This document shows, piece after piece, positions 1-8,342 of a DNA stretch of 51,139 bases. The position numbers and the translations under genes are program-made. The notes beneath the pieces were generated by a model, which was not told where the DNA came from, searched no databases, and worked only from the letters and a program-made list of their open reading frames with translations. The stretch's first letter is position 1. The number at the start of each line of letters is the position of its first letter. Origin of the DNA: Anabaena sp. 4-3 (GTDB taxonomy: Bacteria; Cyanobacteriota; Cyanobacteriia; Cyanobacteriales; Nostocaceae); the NCBI RefSeq assembly GCF_001597745.1, contig NZ_LUHJ01000026.1:324737-375875 (forward strand), read 5' to 3'.

Positions 1-108
1 GTCACTCAATTAGAGGAGTTAGCTGAGGCTTTGTTAGATTTTACTAGCCAAAGTGATTTAATTAATTACTTGGCGAATATCTCCCCGTCTTCAAGCAATA
101 CCATTTGA
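1..108 (+). CDS. C-terminal end of DUF4351-type protein (partial)
   Basis: An open frame enters from the left edge and stops at TGA 106-108, giving 35 residues. The peptide (LEELAEALLDFTSQSDLINYL) resembles the end of cyanobacterial DUF4351 proteins, often attached to Rpn/PD-(D/E)XK nuclease-like transposase domains. That is recognition from family memory. The catalytic part lies outside the window, so no activity can be claimed. Confidence 0.55.
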   Translation, partial: VTQLEELAEALLDFTSQSDLINYLANISPSSSNTI

Positions 109-128
109 AGATACAAATACCTGGGTGG

Positions 129-149
129 GGGTTTAGCAATGCTCAACCC
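129..149 (-). terminator. Hairpin behind the MacB-like permease gene
   Basis: GGGTTTAGC and GCTCAACCC pair around an AAT loop with one mismatch, 4 nt beyond the permease stop codon. The same motif (GTTTAGCAATGCTAAAC) lies just behind another minus-strand gene at 24357-24373, so it is a dispersed hairpin that may end transcripts. There is no clear T-run. Confidence 0.4.
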
Positions 150-152
150 TTA

Positions 153-1370
153 CTAAACGCTTCTGAGTGCCACAATTGGATCGAGTTTAGCAGCACGACG
201 GGCGGGAACGACACCGAAAAATAAACCAATGCCACCGGAAACACCTACAGCCGTCATAATGGCTACGGGAGAAATTGCTGCTTCTAGGGGTGTTATAGCT
301 CCTACTAACATAATGCCACTGACACCAACGGCAGTTCCAACTAAGCCACCAATGGCAGAGACAATTACAGATTCAATGATAAATTGCAGTAATATATCTT
401 GTTCTGTCGCGCCAATGGCTTTGCGTAGTCCAATTTCTTGGGTGCGTTCGGTGACGGAAACTAGCATAATATTCATGATACCAATACCACCGACAAACAG
501 AGATATGCCAGCGATCGCAGCTAGCATGATTGTTAATGCACCAGAAATCTGTCCGACTGTTTGCAAAGCATCTTTTTGAGTACGGATAGTAAAATCATCT
601 TCACCGACGAGTTTATGGCGTTGTCGCAGTAAATTGGTGATTTGAAATACGGCTGCATCTACGCTATCGGCATTGTTGGCGGAAGCTACAATATAACTTA
701 ACTCCAACCCATAGGGAGATGTGCGCCCAACAATGCGGTTAGCCATTGTGAACACGGGTATCAAGGCTGCATCATCATAATCAACGCCTAAGCTTGAGCC
801 TTTGGTTTCTAATACTCCAATCACCTGAAAGCTAGCATTCTTAATTCTCAGTTGTTGACCTACGGGGTTACTATTACCAAAGAGTCTATTAGCTAATTTT
901 CCCCCTAATACGGCAACTTGATTACTGCGCTTCATGTCTACGTCGCCAAAAAACCGCCCTTGGGCGACTTCAAAATCCCGCACGATTAAAAAGTTGGGGG
1001 TTGTGCCAATAATGTTGACATCTGTGTTGCGATTACTGTAGGTGACAACCTGCCTACTGTTTAACTCCGCAGTCACGTCGGCGATGGTTGGTACTTGGGT
1101 AGCGATCGCGTTAGCATCTTCATATACCAAAGTCTTTGGTACTTCTCTAGAAATCCGTTGAGTTGCCTGATTACCTGGAATAATAAACAGTACGTTCGGC
1201 CCTAAAGATTCTAACTGTTGTTGTACGAATCTTTGTCCGCCTTCACCAATTCCGATCATCGCTATCACCGAAGCGTTACCGATGACAATACCCAACATAG
1301 TCAGGGCGGTACGTAGTTTATTAGACAGCAGGGTTTTACCTGCCATTTGCATACTTTCTAGCAGGTTCAT
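153..1370 (-). CDS. MacB/FtsX-type ABC transporter permease
   Basis: This 405-residue inner-membrane protein has the MacB layout: an N-terminal membrane helix (about 15-40, beginning with the typical TALTMLGIVIG), a large periplasmic domain (about 45-275), and three C-terminal helices carrying the FtsX-domain motif GIMNIMLVSVTERTQEIGLRKA near 300. MacB-type permeases couple ATP hydrolysis to export of substrates delivered from the periplasm through an adaptor. Its ATG overlaps the adaptor stop codon by one base (TAATG), so translation is probably coupled. No ATPase gene follows: the next gene to the left is on the other strand. The ATPase must therefore be encoded elsewhere. The substrate is unknown. 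Confidence 0.88.
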   Translation of the reverse strand: MNLLESMQMAGKTLLSNKLRTALTMLGIVIGNASVIAMIGIGEGGQRFVQQQLESLGPNVLFIIPGNQATQRISREVPKTLVYEDANAIATQVPTIADVTAELNSRQVVTYSNRNTDVNIIGTTPNFLIVRDFEVAQGRFFGDVDMKRSNQVAVLGGKLANRLFGNSNPVGQQLRIKNASFQVIGVLETKGSSLGVDYDDAALIPVFTMANRIVGRTSPYGLELSYIVASANNADSVDAAVFQITNLLRQRHKLVGEDDFTIRTQKDALQTVGQISGALTIMLAAIAGISLFVGGIGIMNIMLVSVTERTQEIGLRKAIGATEQDILLQFIIESVIVSAIGGLVGTAVGVSGIMLVGAITPLEAAISPVAIMTAVGVSGGIGLFFGVVPARRAAKLDPIVALRSV

Positions 1371-2833
1371 TAATTACCCTCTTTTTTCTCCTTCTCCAGT
1401 TTGTAATCTTTTGGCAAATCCACAAACACGCGATCGCCTGTTTTTATACCTGATAAAATTTGCGTTTGGTCTTGGATTTGTGCGCCAATGGTGACTTCCT
1501 GAAACTGGGGTTTATTCTTCGCATCCGGTATAAGTACGCCAGTTTTGCCATTTTCTGTCAAAATTGACACCGTTGGCACTAGCACAGCATCATTGACGCG
1601 ATCGCCCAAAAAGGTAAGATCGACATTTAAGCCAGAACGTAATTTTTCTGTACCTGTTTTCAGAGCTACCCGCACCTGAAAGGATGTCACACCTTGTTCT
1701 ACAACCGCTTCTGGTGCAATCAAACGCACCTCACCTTTAAACACTTCATCAGGGTAAGCATCAGCCACAATTTCCACCTGCTGTCCCTGTTGAATTCTAC
1801 CAATATCTGCTTCGGGAATTTGCGCTAAAACTTCCAAATCCTTGGCTACAGCCACAATTGAACTCGAAGTAGCTGATGCACTGGTAGAAGCTGAAGTTGT
1901 GGGTGTGACAAAAGCCCCAATGTTGGCGTATTTCTGAGTCACAACCCCAGAGAAGGGCGCGCGAATCATTGTATCTTGTAGTCTGACTTCTGCTGCTGCT
2001 AACTGGGCTTGAGCCGCTTTGACTGCGGCTTGACGTTGGGCGATTTCTTCAACACGGCTACCTTCTTCCAATAGTACCAAGGCGGCGCGGGCTTCGATGA
2101 CAGCTGCTTCTCTAGCTGTGATTACCTCGCTACGAGTCCCAGTTTCCAGCAGCGACAATCGTTTTTGTGCTTCTGCCAAATTCGCTTTTGCGCTTTTATC
2201 TTCGCTAATCGCTTGATCGAGTAATTGTTTTCTCTCTGCTCCCTGTTGGTAAAGATACTGATAACGCTTTACTTGTTCAGATGTATAGTTTACCCTAGCG
2301 CGTGCCGCATCTACTTGGGCTTGGACTTGGGCAATTTCTTGGGGACGATTACCGGCACGGGCTTCGGCTAACTGGGCTTGTGCCTGTGCCAAACGCGCTC
2401 TAGCTTGGGCGATTTCTTGGGGACGATTACCTGCTTGGGCTTGGGCTAGCTGGGCTTGTGCTTGTGCTAAATTAGCGCGGTATTGAGCAATTTGGGCGGG
2501 GATATCACCTACATCCATTCTGGCGATAATTTGTCCTTGCTGCACGCGATCGCCTTGTTCTACATATAATTGTGCTAGTACGCCTGGGTTTTTCGGACTA
2601 ATATTTACACTTTGAACTGGAACTACTTTCCCACTGGCAGTAATCCGCAAAGTTACATTTTTGGCTTCTACAGGTACGGTTAGTTGCGTTACGTCTTGTT
2701 TGTTAGCTCTTTGATTGACAATGGTGTAGCTCGTTGTACCCACAACCAAAGCTCCCGCCGCTAACAATCCCACTAGCCACCGGGTTGGGTATTTAACTTT
2801 GCCAATAATGGGAACTTCTATGTACGCAATCAT
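1370..2833 (-). CDS. HlyD/MacA-type periplasmic adaptor
   Basis: The 487-residue protein has one N-terminal membrane helix (about 18-38), a lipoyl-like half motif (VEQGDRVQQGQIIARMD, about 92-108), a long Ala/Gln coiled coil (about 115-285) and beta-barrel domains to the end. This is the membrane-fusion-protein fold that links an inner-membrane exporter to an outer-membrane channel. The coiled coil contains an internal duplication (AGNRPQEIAQ twice), visible in DNA as direct repeats near 2333 and 2408. It is the first gene of a two-gene unit with the downstream MacB-like permease. The start ATG at 2831-2833 sits directly before the conserved IAYIEVPIIGK segment. Confidence 0.88.
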   Translation of the reverse strand: MIAYIEVPIIGKVKYPTRWLVGLLAAGALVVGTTSYTIVNQRANKQDVTQLTVPVEAKNVTLRITASGKVVPVQSVNISPKNPGVLAQLYVEQGDRVQQGQIIARMDVGDIPAQIAQYRANLAQAQAQLAQAQAGNRPQEIAQARARLAQAQAQLAEARAGNRPQEIAQVQAQVDAARARVNYTSEQVKRYQYLYQQGAERKQLLDQAISEDKSAKANLAEAQKRLSLLETGTRSEVITAREAAVIEARAALVLLEEGSRVEEIAQRQAAVKAAQAQLAAAEVRLQDTMIRAPFSGVVTQKYANIGAFVTPTTSASTSASATSSSIVAVAKDLEVLAQIPEADIGRIQQGQQVEIVADAYPDEVFKGEVRLIAPEAVVEQGVTSFQVRVALKTGTEKLRSGLNVDLTFLGDRVNDAVLVPTVSILTENGKTGVLIPDAKNKPQFQEVTIGAQIQDQTQILSGIKTGDRVFVDLPKDYKLEKEKKEGN

Positions 2834-3229
2834 CAGTAGTTGCCTATGAAAATTTTTGGTGGTCTTAATTAACAGGTAAGAACAGTTATCTCAAGATTTT
2901 AAAACTCTGGGGGGGAAAATAAATTTTTATTGCCAATTAAACATTTAGACGCATAATCATGATAAAAGTTGCTGATTCTACACTATCCTAGCCTTTATCA
3001 GTTGTTTATGCCTTTAATTTTCCGGTGAAGTGTTCAAACATTTCAGAAAAAGTCATGATTGTTGGTTGTTGACTGTTGATGGTTGATGGTTGATAGTTGG
3101 GTAAAAGTCGTCTCCCTCCGCTCCTCCGCTCCTCCAGTGCTAACGACTGTAAAATTGGCCTGCCACCTCAAGCGGATATCGTTTAAGCTAGCTGAAAGAT
3201 TATTGATATATGGTTTAAGAGGCGGTAGT
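2834..3229. other. Intergenic region with degenerate heptamer repeats
   Basis: The region lies between divergent genes. It is AT-rich, then carries a short (GTTGATG)-type heptamer run at about 3062-3100 and a CTCCGCTC run at about 3117-3136. An open frame runs through the repeats from 3083 in phase with the TPR gene, but it looks like repeat DNA rather than protein. Confidence 0.6.
3217..3222 (+). promoter_or_regulatory. Ribosome binding site that decides the TPR gene start
   Basis: AAGAGG lies 7 nt before GTG 3230, and the protein from that GTG begins with a normal signal peptide. This supports 3230 over the upstream ATG at 3083. Confidence 0.55.
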
Positions 3230-4078
3230 GTGCCTAAATACTTTCGGTTAATTTCTCTTTTACTCGTCTGTGGTTTGTGGAGTGTGCCAAAAACTGCTCA
3301 AGCCCAGGCTTTGATACCTCATACTGTGCAACTAGATACGGATAAGCTAGAAAAGCAAGGGTTAAGTTTAGCACAAGAAGCAGCCCAATTAGGGCAGTTT
3401 CAGCAGTATGAGTTGGCTATACCACGAGCGCGACTAGCTAGCCAACTAGCTCCTAAAAATGATAAAGTTTGGTTTCTCTTGGGTGGCTTGTATTTGCAAA
3501 CCAAAGATTATGATGGCGCGATCGCAGCCTTAACTCAAGCCCATACTCTCAATCCGAAAAATGCCGATATTTTATTTGCTTTGGGTTCGGCTAATTTTCA
3601 ACAAAAAAAATATACCACAGCAATTGACAATTACCAAGCTGGCTTGAGGTTAAAACCCAATCACCCAGAAGGTTTGTTTGATTTGGGTAATGCCTACTAT
3701 ATGGTGGGCAGACTGACAGATGCGATCGCCGAATATAATAAAGCTGTGGCACAAGACAATAAATTTTGGCCCGCAGTTAATAACATCGGCTTAATCCAAT
3801 ATGAACAGGGTAATGTGCAAGCAGCCATTCAGCAATGGCAAACGGCTGTTTCTCTAGATAAACAAGCAGCCGAACCATTATTAGCAATGGCTGTGGCAAT
3901 ATACACTAAAGGCGATCGCCAACAAGGTTTGACTTTAGGTGAAAATGCACTTCGCATCGATCAACGCTATGCTGATTTGGATTTTCTCAAAGAAAATCTG
4001 TGGGGCGATCGCTTACTTGCTGATGCGAAACAATTCTTGGAATTACCCCGGATTCAAGCCGCCTTAGATTCCCGCTAA
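3230..4078 (+). CDS. Secreted tetratricopeptide-repeat protein
   Basis: From GTG 3230 the product is 282 residues, starting with a signal peptide (hydrophobic LISLLLVCGLW, cleavage near AQA-QA). About five or six TPR helical pairs follow, with typical pieces such as VWFLLGGLYLQTKDYDGAI and AVNNIGLIQYEQGNVQAAI. TPRs are protein-interaction scaffolds, and the signal peptide places this one in the periplasm or thylakoid lumen. The frame is open back to an ATG at 3083, but those 49 extra codons translate repeat DNA and would bury the signal peptide. A good terminator follows at 4098. The partner is unknown. Confidence 0.82.
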   Translation: MPKYFRLISLLLVCGLWSVPKTAQAQALIPHTVQLDTDKLEKQGLSLAQEAAQLGQFQQYELAIPRARLASQLAPKNDKVWFLLGGLYLQTKDYDGAIAALTQAHTLNPKNADILFALGSANFQQKKYTTAIDNYQAGLRLKPNHPEGLFDLGNAYYMVGRLTDAIAEYNKAVAQDNKFWPAVNNIGLIQYEQGNVQAAIQQWQTAVSLDKQAAEPLLAMAVAIYTKGDRQQGLTLGENALRIDQRYADLDFLKENLWGDRLLADAKQFLELPRIQAALDSR

Positions 4079-4097
4079 AACTTACTTGATAACTTAT

Positions 4098-4127
4098 AAG
4101 CGGAGCATTTACAGCTCCGCTTTTTTT
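4098..4127 (+). terminator. Rho-independent terminator after the TPR gene
   Basis: A perfect 9-bp stem, AAGCGGAGC with GCTCCGCTT, closes a 7-nt loop and runs into seven T residues. It begins 19 nt after the TPR stop codon. Confidence 0.88.
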
Positions 4128-4245
4128 ACCAGATGATTTTCCTAGTTGCCAATTACACTATACTGTAGTACATATATACTAACAGAGGAAAATGTTCGCC
4201 AATAACACCAACTGGTGAATATTCCGCAGAGAATGTCTAAAGTTT

Positions 4246-4650
4246 TCAGCTGTTGTCTGTGGGGAGAAGTGCCATGATTTGGTCAACGAACTGTTGATGG
4301 TCTACAACAGGTTTAGAGATGTAGTCATCAGCACCACTTTGTTTGAGAAAGTTCTCGCGATCGCCTTCCATCGCGTGTGCTGTGACTAAAATTACAGGTA
4401 AATTTGCTGTTTGTGGATCAGCCTTTAACATCTGGGTAATCTTAATACCATCAACAGACTTACCTTGATAAACACTTCTAGAGAGAGAAACATCCATTAA
4501 AATCAAGTCTGCTTCTCCTGACTGGGCGATTTGAATTACTTCTTCCACATTTTCAGTATGTTTAACACCTAAACCACCCCGCTTAGTCAAAATCTTAGAA
4601 AAAACACGAGCGTTAATCAAATCATCTTCGACAATCAAAACAGTCTTCAT
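4246..4650 (-). CDS. Stand-alone response regulator receiver
   Basis: The product is 134 residues and consists only of a CheY/DivK-like receiver. Visible active-site residues are the acidic pair E8/D9, phospho-acceptor D53 (LILMDVSL), T90 and K113 (YISKP). With no output domain it presumably passes a signal by protein contact or phosphorelay. No histidine kinase is adjacent; two atypical kinases lie 17 and 26 kb away, and nothing in the sequence links them to it. The gene is flanked by intergenic DNA on both sides and is likely monocistronic. Confidence 0.9.
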   Translation of the reverse strand: MKTVLIVEDDLINARVFSKILTKRGGLGVKHTENVEEVIQIAQSGEADLILMDVSLSRSVYQGKSVDGIKITQMLKADPQTANLPVILVTAHAMEGDRENFLKQSGADDYISKPVVDHQQFVDQIMALLPTDNS

Positions 4651-4947
4651 GAGAATTTTATTTACAAACGTGAGGGGGAAACACCAATTCTAAATTTCAA
4701 ATCAAATTATGGTTACACAACTATAGGCAACCTAGAGCAGCAAGGGTTGATTACCAGTCGATGACACACTAAACTGTCTCCTTTTTAATAATCTATATAC
4801 ATCGGAGTCATCAAGGATAATACTACGGCTTTTACTTCGGTGATAATCAAGATTGTGTAAGGAATCCCATTTCATCCGTTATGCTGTGTTTGCTGCAATG
4901 TTTAGCACCAGCAACTTTTGTGTAGTTAAATCTCAGGGAAAAAACTC
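4651..4947. other. Divergent promoter region, receiver gene and gyrA
   Basis: This 297-bp spacer must hold the promoters of both divergent genes. An AGGGA Shine-Dalgarno-like motif stands 8 nt before the gyrA ATG. No repeat family and no convincing -35/-10 pair was recognised by eye. Confidence 0.5.
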
Positions 4948-7455
4948 ATGGCAAAACAGTTAAACCTTCTCGCAACGGGACAGGTAATCACAACGGCCCT
5001 GCATACCGAGATGCAACGGTCTTACCTAGAATATGCCATGAGTGTGATTGTCGGACGAGCATTACCAGATGTTCGTGACGGTTTAAAGCCAGTGCATCGG
5101 CGGATTTTATACGCGATGCACGAATTAGGTTTGACACCGGATAGACCCTACCGCAAATGCGCCCGTGTGGTGGGGGATGTCTTAGGTAAATATCACCCTC
5201 ATGGCGACCAAGCGGTTTATGATGCTTTAGTCAGACTGGTGCAAGATTTTTCCAGTCGTTATCCCTTACTAGCTGGACATGGTAACTTTGGCAGCGTGGA
5301 TAATGACCCCCCGGCGGCGATGCGCTACACAGAAACCCGTCTTGCACCGATTAGCCATGAGGGGATGCTGACAGAAATCGGCGAAGAAACAGTAGAATTT
5401 GTCGGTAATTTCGATAATTCGCAGCAAGAACCCACAGTTTTACCGGCTCAATTACCCTTTCTGTTGCTGAATGGCTGTGCAGGAATTGCGGTGGGCATGG
5501 CGACGAATATCCCTCCCCATAATTTAGGGGAAATTGTGGATGGCTTAATTGCACTAATTGATCAGCCAGATTTACCAGATGAGAAGTTATTAGAGTTAAT
5601 ACCAGGGCCAGATTTTCCCACGGGTGGGGAAATAGTCGGGGATGCGGGGATTCGAGACGCATACATTACCGGCAAGGGTGGGATTATGTTACGGGGAGTC
5701 GCCACAGTTGAAGAAATTCCCGGCGGTAAAGGTAGCAAGCGGCGGACGGCGATTGTGGTGACTGAGTTACCTTATCAAGTTAATAAAGCCGGCTGGATTG
5801 AAAAAGTGGCTGATTTGGTAAATCAAGGTCGTTTGCAAGGTATTTCTGACATTCGGGATGAAAGCGATCGCGAAGGGATGCGAGTTGTGATCGAACTCAA
5901 ACGCGATACCAACCCCCAAGAAGTGCTACAGCATTTGTATCACCAAACCGCTTTACAATCTAATTTTGGGGCAATTCTTTTAGCTTTAGTCGATGGACAA
6001 CCACGCCAGTTAAGTTTACGCCAACTTTTACTAGAGTTTTTAAATTTCCGAGAACAAACACTTAACCGTCGTTATAGTTATGAATTAGGTAAAGCAGAAA
6101 GTCGGCTACATACAGTCGAAGGATTACTCACCGCTTTGTCTGATGTCGATGAGGTAATTACAATTTTGCGACAAGCCGCCGATGGTAGCACGGCGAAAAT
6201 CAGTTTGTGTAGTCGCCTGGATTTAAGCGAAAATCAGGCTGATGCTATTTTAGCGATGCCATTACGTCGCCTCACCAGTTTAGAACAGCAAAATTTACAG
6301 CGTGAGTTTGAGGAACTGCGGCAACAAATCGCTTTACTGCAAAAATTGTTGAGCGATCGCAAAGAATTATTGAAAGCTTTGAAAAAAGACCTGCGATCGC
6401 TCAAGCGCAAGTACGGCGATTCGCGTCGTACCAAGATAGGGACGAATATTCCAGAGGAGTTACCCAAAAGCGAAACCACCAGCAGACAAAAAAAACCCAC
6501 CTTAGCTGAAGTCGAACCGGAAGTTACTACACCGGCGGAAGATGTCACCTTAGAATTGACTCAACGGGGGTATGTACGTCGTCTTCCCCTCTCCGGGAGA
6601 AAGTCAAAACTAGAAAATGGTTTAAATGATCATGACTTCATCATTCAAACCGAATTGACCGACACCAATAAAGATTTACTTGTACTCACCAGTGGTGGTA
6701 AACTCTACCCGGTGAAAATAGGCGATATTCCCCCCACTACTACACGTTCACCACGGGGAACACCATTAATTACCATGTTGACAAGTACCGCCCAAGGTAC
6801 ACAAGAAGCGGTAGTCAGTCGGTTTGTACTGCCAGAAGATTTAGAAACTCAGCAGATAGTTCTGTTGACGAAGCAGGGAAGAATTAAGCGTCTGTCTTTG
6901 AGTGAACTAACTAACCTGACAAGACGGGGAATTACAATTATCAAACTCAAAGATGATGATGAGTTGTTATTAACTCAGTTGACTCAGCCAGGAGAGCATT
7001 TAATTTTAGCTAGTTCTGGTGGGCGGTTGTTACGCTTCCCAGTGAATGAGGCACAATTACCCATTATGGGTAGAACAGCGATGGGTTTACAAGCATTACG
7101 TGTACTGAAACATCAACCAATGGTAGGGTGTGTGAGTTCGGCGGAAGCTGATCATTTATTGCTAGTCACAGAAGAAGGTTACGCCAAACGCTTACCTATT
7201 AATCAGCTAAAAACAGCGAATCGTGGTGATTTAGGAACGCAAGGCTTAAAATTTGCTAGCCAAACAGATAATCTAGCGGGTATGGTAGGAGCGATCGCAG
7301 CTTCCGAAGTGGCTCTAGTGACCAATAAAGAGCGAGTGGTGCGAATCCCCACAGATAGTATACCTATTTTGACCAGAGACAATAAAGGTGAAAGCATCCT
7401 GCAACTCAACCGTGATGAAAAAGTGATGAATGTCGTCCCTGTGCGCTCATCGTGA
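4948..7455 (+). CDS. gyrA: DNA gyrase/topoisomerase IV subunit A
   Basis: The 835-residue protein is a type IIA topoisomerase cleavage subunit. It has the winged-helix/tower breakage-reunion domain (about 15-500, catalytic Tyr127 in AAMRYTET) and a C-terminal beta-pinwheel (about 540-830). With GyrB it would introduce negative supercoils using ATP. The position matching E. coli Ser83 is Gln88 ([10 protein letters not shown]). No canonical QRRGGKG GyrA box is visible; the nearest pieces are LTRRGITII and [11 protein letters not shown]. The protein could therefore be a ParC-like paralogue or a gyrase with a diverged box. gyrB lies 4 kb downstream on the opposite strand. The start is ATG 4948 with AGGGA upstream. 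Confidence 0.88.
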   Translation: MAKQLNLLATGQVITTALHTEMQRSYLEYAMSVIVGRALPDVRDGLKPVHRRILYAMHELGLTPDRPYRKCARVVGDVLGKYHPHGDQAVYDALVRLVQDFSSRYPLLAGHGNFGSVDNDPPAAMRYTETRLAPISHEGMLTEIGEETVEFVGNFDNSQQEPTVLPAQLPFLLLNGCAGIAVGMATNIPPHNLGEIVDGLIALIDQPDLPDEKLLELIPGPDFPTGGEIVGDAGIRDAYITGKGGIMLRGVATVEEIPGGKGSKRRTAIVVTELPYQVNKAGWIEKVADLVNQGRLQGISDIRDESDREGMRVVIELKRDTNPQEVLQHLYHQTALQSNFGAILLALVDGQPRQLSLRQLLLEFLNFREQTLNRRYSYELGKAESRLHTVEGLLTALSDVDEVITILRQAADGSTAKISLCSRLDLSENQADAILAMPLRRLTSLEQQNLQREFEELRQQIALLQKLLSDRKELLKALKKDLRSLKRKYGDSRRTKIGTNIPEELPKSETTSRQKKPTLAEVEPEVTTPAEDVTLELTQRGYVRRLPLSGRKSKLENGLNDHDFIIQTELTDTNKDLLVLTSGGKLYPVKIGDIPPTTTRSPRGTPLITMLTSTAQGTQEAVVSRFVLPEDLETQQIVLLTKQGRIKRLSLSELTNLTRRGITIIKLKDDDELLLTQLTQPGEHLILASSGGRLLRFPVNEAQLPIMGRTAMGLQALRVLKHQPMVGCVSSAEADHLLLVTEEGYAKRLPINQLKTANRGDLGTQGLKFASQTDNLAGMVGAIAASEVALVTNKERVVRIPTDSIPILTRDNKGESILQLNRDEKVMNVVPVRSS

Positions 7456-7492
7456 GCATCCACTCAGCTAGAAGTTAACAGATTGACTGTTA

Positions 7493-7557
7493 GTCGGGTG
7501 CGTCAGAATGAATATTTTCTTGGTATAGCTAGGGTGACTCGTACTGACGCACCCGAC
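7493..7557 (+). repeat. 65-nt inverted-repeat element, copy 1
   Basis: It starts GTCGGGTGCGTCAG and ends CTGACGCACCCGAC, giving 14-bp perfect terminal inverted repeats. The interior (GAATGAATATTTTC...) matches the copies at 11327 and 18957. No coding capacity; MITE-like. Confidence 0.85.
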
Positions 7558-7599
7558 ATTTTGGATGTTTTTTGCTCTGGAAGTCCCTAATTACGCAAT

Positions 7600-7632
7600 A
7601 GATCCCCGACTTCTTTGAGAAGTCGGGGATCT
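7600..7632. repeat. 33-nt palindromic hairpin, copy 1
   Basis: AGATCCCCGACTTCT, a 3-nt loop and the exact complement form a 15-bp stem. Other copies are at 11288, 15653, 19167, 21687 and 39195, all between genes. It could also terminate gyrA transcription, although no T-run follows. Confidence 0.85.
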
Positions 7633-7973
7633 GATTGTTACATGGTTAATGCTAATTATTCCTAATACAATTTGTCAGGTGGGCATTGCTTACAAGTTTC
7701 TCAGACCCTGATTTTGATGTTTTTGGCTGTGCATCGCCTTACTTTAATTGAGAATACAGCCAGCTATGAGCAAATTTTGTGCTAAAATAATTGATAAATA
7801 ATAGCAATATCTATATTTATTCATACAACTATCTATTTCTGGGTGGTCGCTTTTATCTGACATCCTTCTGCCAAAAGATAGATGTATGAGCCTGTTTATC
7901 AATTTTCCCTAACAATAGCATTGAGTTTATGGCAACCAGAATATAAATAAATGTTGCAATTTAGAAAAATATT

Positions 7974-7991
7974 GTTATATTAGTTTACATA
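7974..7991 (+). promoter_or_regulatory. HLR1-like (RpaB) site upstream of the hli gene
   Basis: GTTATATT-AG-TTTACATA fits the HLR1 consensus, two (G/T)TTACA(A/T)(A/T) repeats 2 nt apart, with one mismatch in the first repeat. It overlaps a -10-like TATATT (7976-7981) and lies 40 nt before the hli ATG. HLR1 is the known binding site of the response regulator RpaB in front of high-light genes; its use here is inference. Confidence 0.5.
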
Positions 7992-8019
7992 AGACAACAA
8001 TCCTTAGAAAATTCAGTTT

Positions 8020-8023
8020 GGAG
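8020..8023 (+). promoter_or_regulatory. Ribosome binding site deciding the hli start
   Basis: GGAG lies 8 nt before ATG 8032. The alternative GTG at 8023 overlaps this motif and would have no site of its own. Confidence 0.6.
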
Positions 8024-8031
8024 TGGCAACC

Positions 8032-8211
8032 ATGACAGACACAACCAAAGTTACAGCTCCAGTCATCGAAGACCGTAACGCTTGGCGTTGGGGCTTTACC
8101 CCCCAAGCAGAAATTTGGAATGGTCGCTTGGCAATGATTGGCTTTTTAGCAGCTGTATTGATTGAACTGTTTTCCGGTCAAGGATTCCTACATTTTTGGG
8201 GTATTCTGTAA
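8032..8211 (+). CDS. High-light-inducible one-helix protein (Hlip/SCP)
   Basis: The 59-residue protein has one membrane helix carrying the chlorophyll a/b-binding signature (about residues 28-38, [12 protein letters not shown]), with the Glu, Asn and Arg that ligate chlorophyll in this family. Hlips sit in the thylakoid, bind chlorophyll and carotenoid and quench excess energy or protect photosystem assembly. Length and the [11 protein letters not shown] entry match single-helix HliA/B-type proteins. The GTG at 8023 would add MAT, but the Shine-Dalgarno sequence supports ATG 8032. Regulation by RpaB is suggested by the upstream HLR1-like site. A terminator at 8259 separates it from sigA. Confidence 0.93.
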   Translation: MTDTTKVTAPVIEDRNAWRWGFTPQAEIWNGRLAMIGFLAAVLIELFSGQGFLHFWGIL

Positions 8212-8253
8212 TTTTTAAGTGTCAGATTGCCTAGGCATACTAAAGAGTTAAAC

Positions 8254-8300
8254 AAAAAAACCTGGGAGTTTATCTATATCCCAGGTTCTTATTGTTTTTT
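8254..8300. terminator. Bidirectional terminator between hli and sigA
   Basis: AACCTGGGA (8259-8267) pairs with TCCCAGGTT (8279-8287) around an 11-nt loop. It is flanked by seven A on the left (8254-8260) and a T-rich run on the right (8288-8300), so it can serve both converging genes. Confidence 0.85.
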
Positions 8301-8342
8301 AGACGCGATTCATCACGTCTCTAGATGAATTTTGGCTTTTGA

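Larger units (their letters stand above)
7456..8031. other. Intergenic region with composite repeat and hli promoter
   Basis: After gyrA comes a composite repeat: a 65-nt inverted-repeat element at 7493-7557, a T-rich linker and a 33-nt hairpin at 7600-7632. The rest is AT-rich and ends in the HLR1-like promoter element at 7974-7991. No gene is seen. Confidence 0.7.

Noticed and set aside
1-108. Complete transposase at the left edge
   Set aside because: Only the last 35 residues are present, and DUF4351 tails occur on several protein types.
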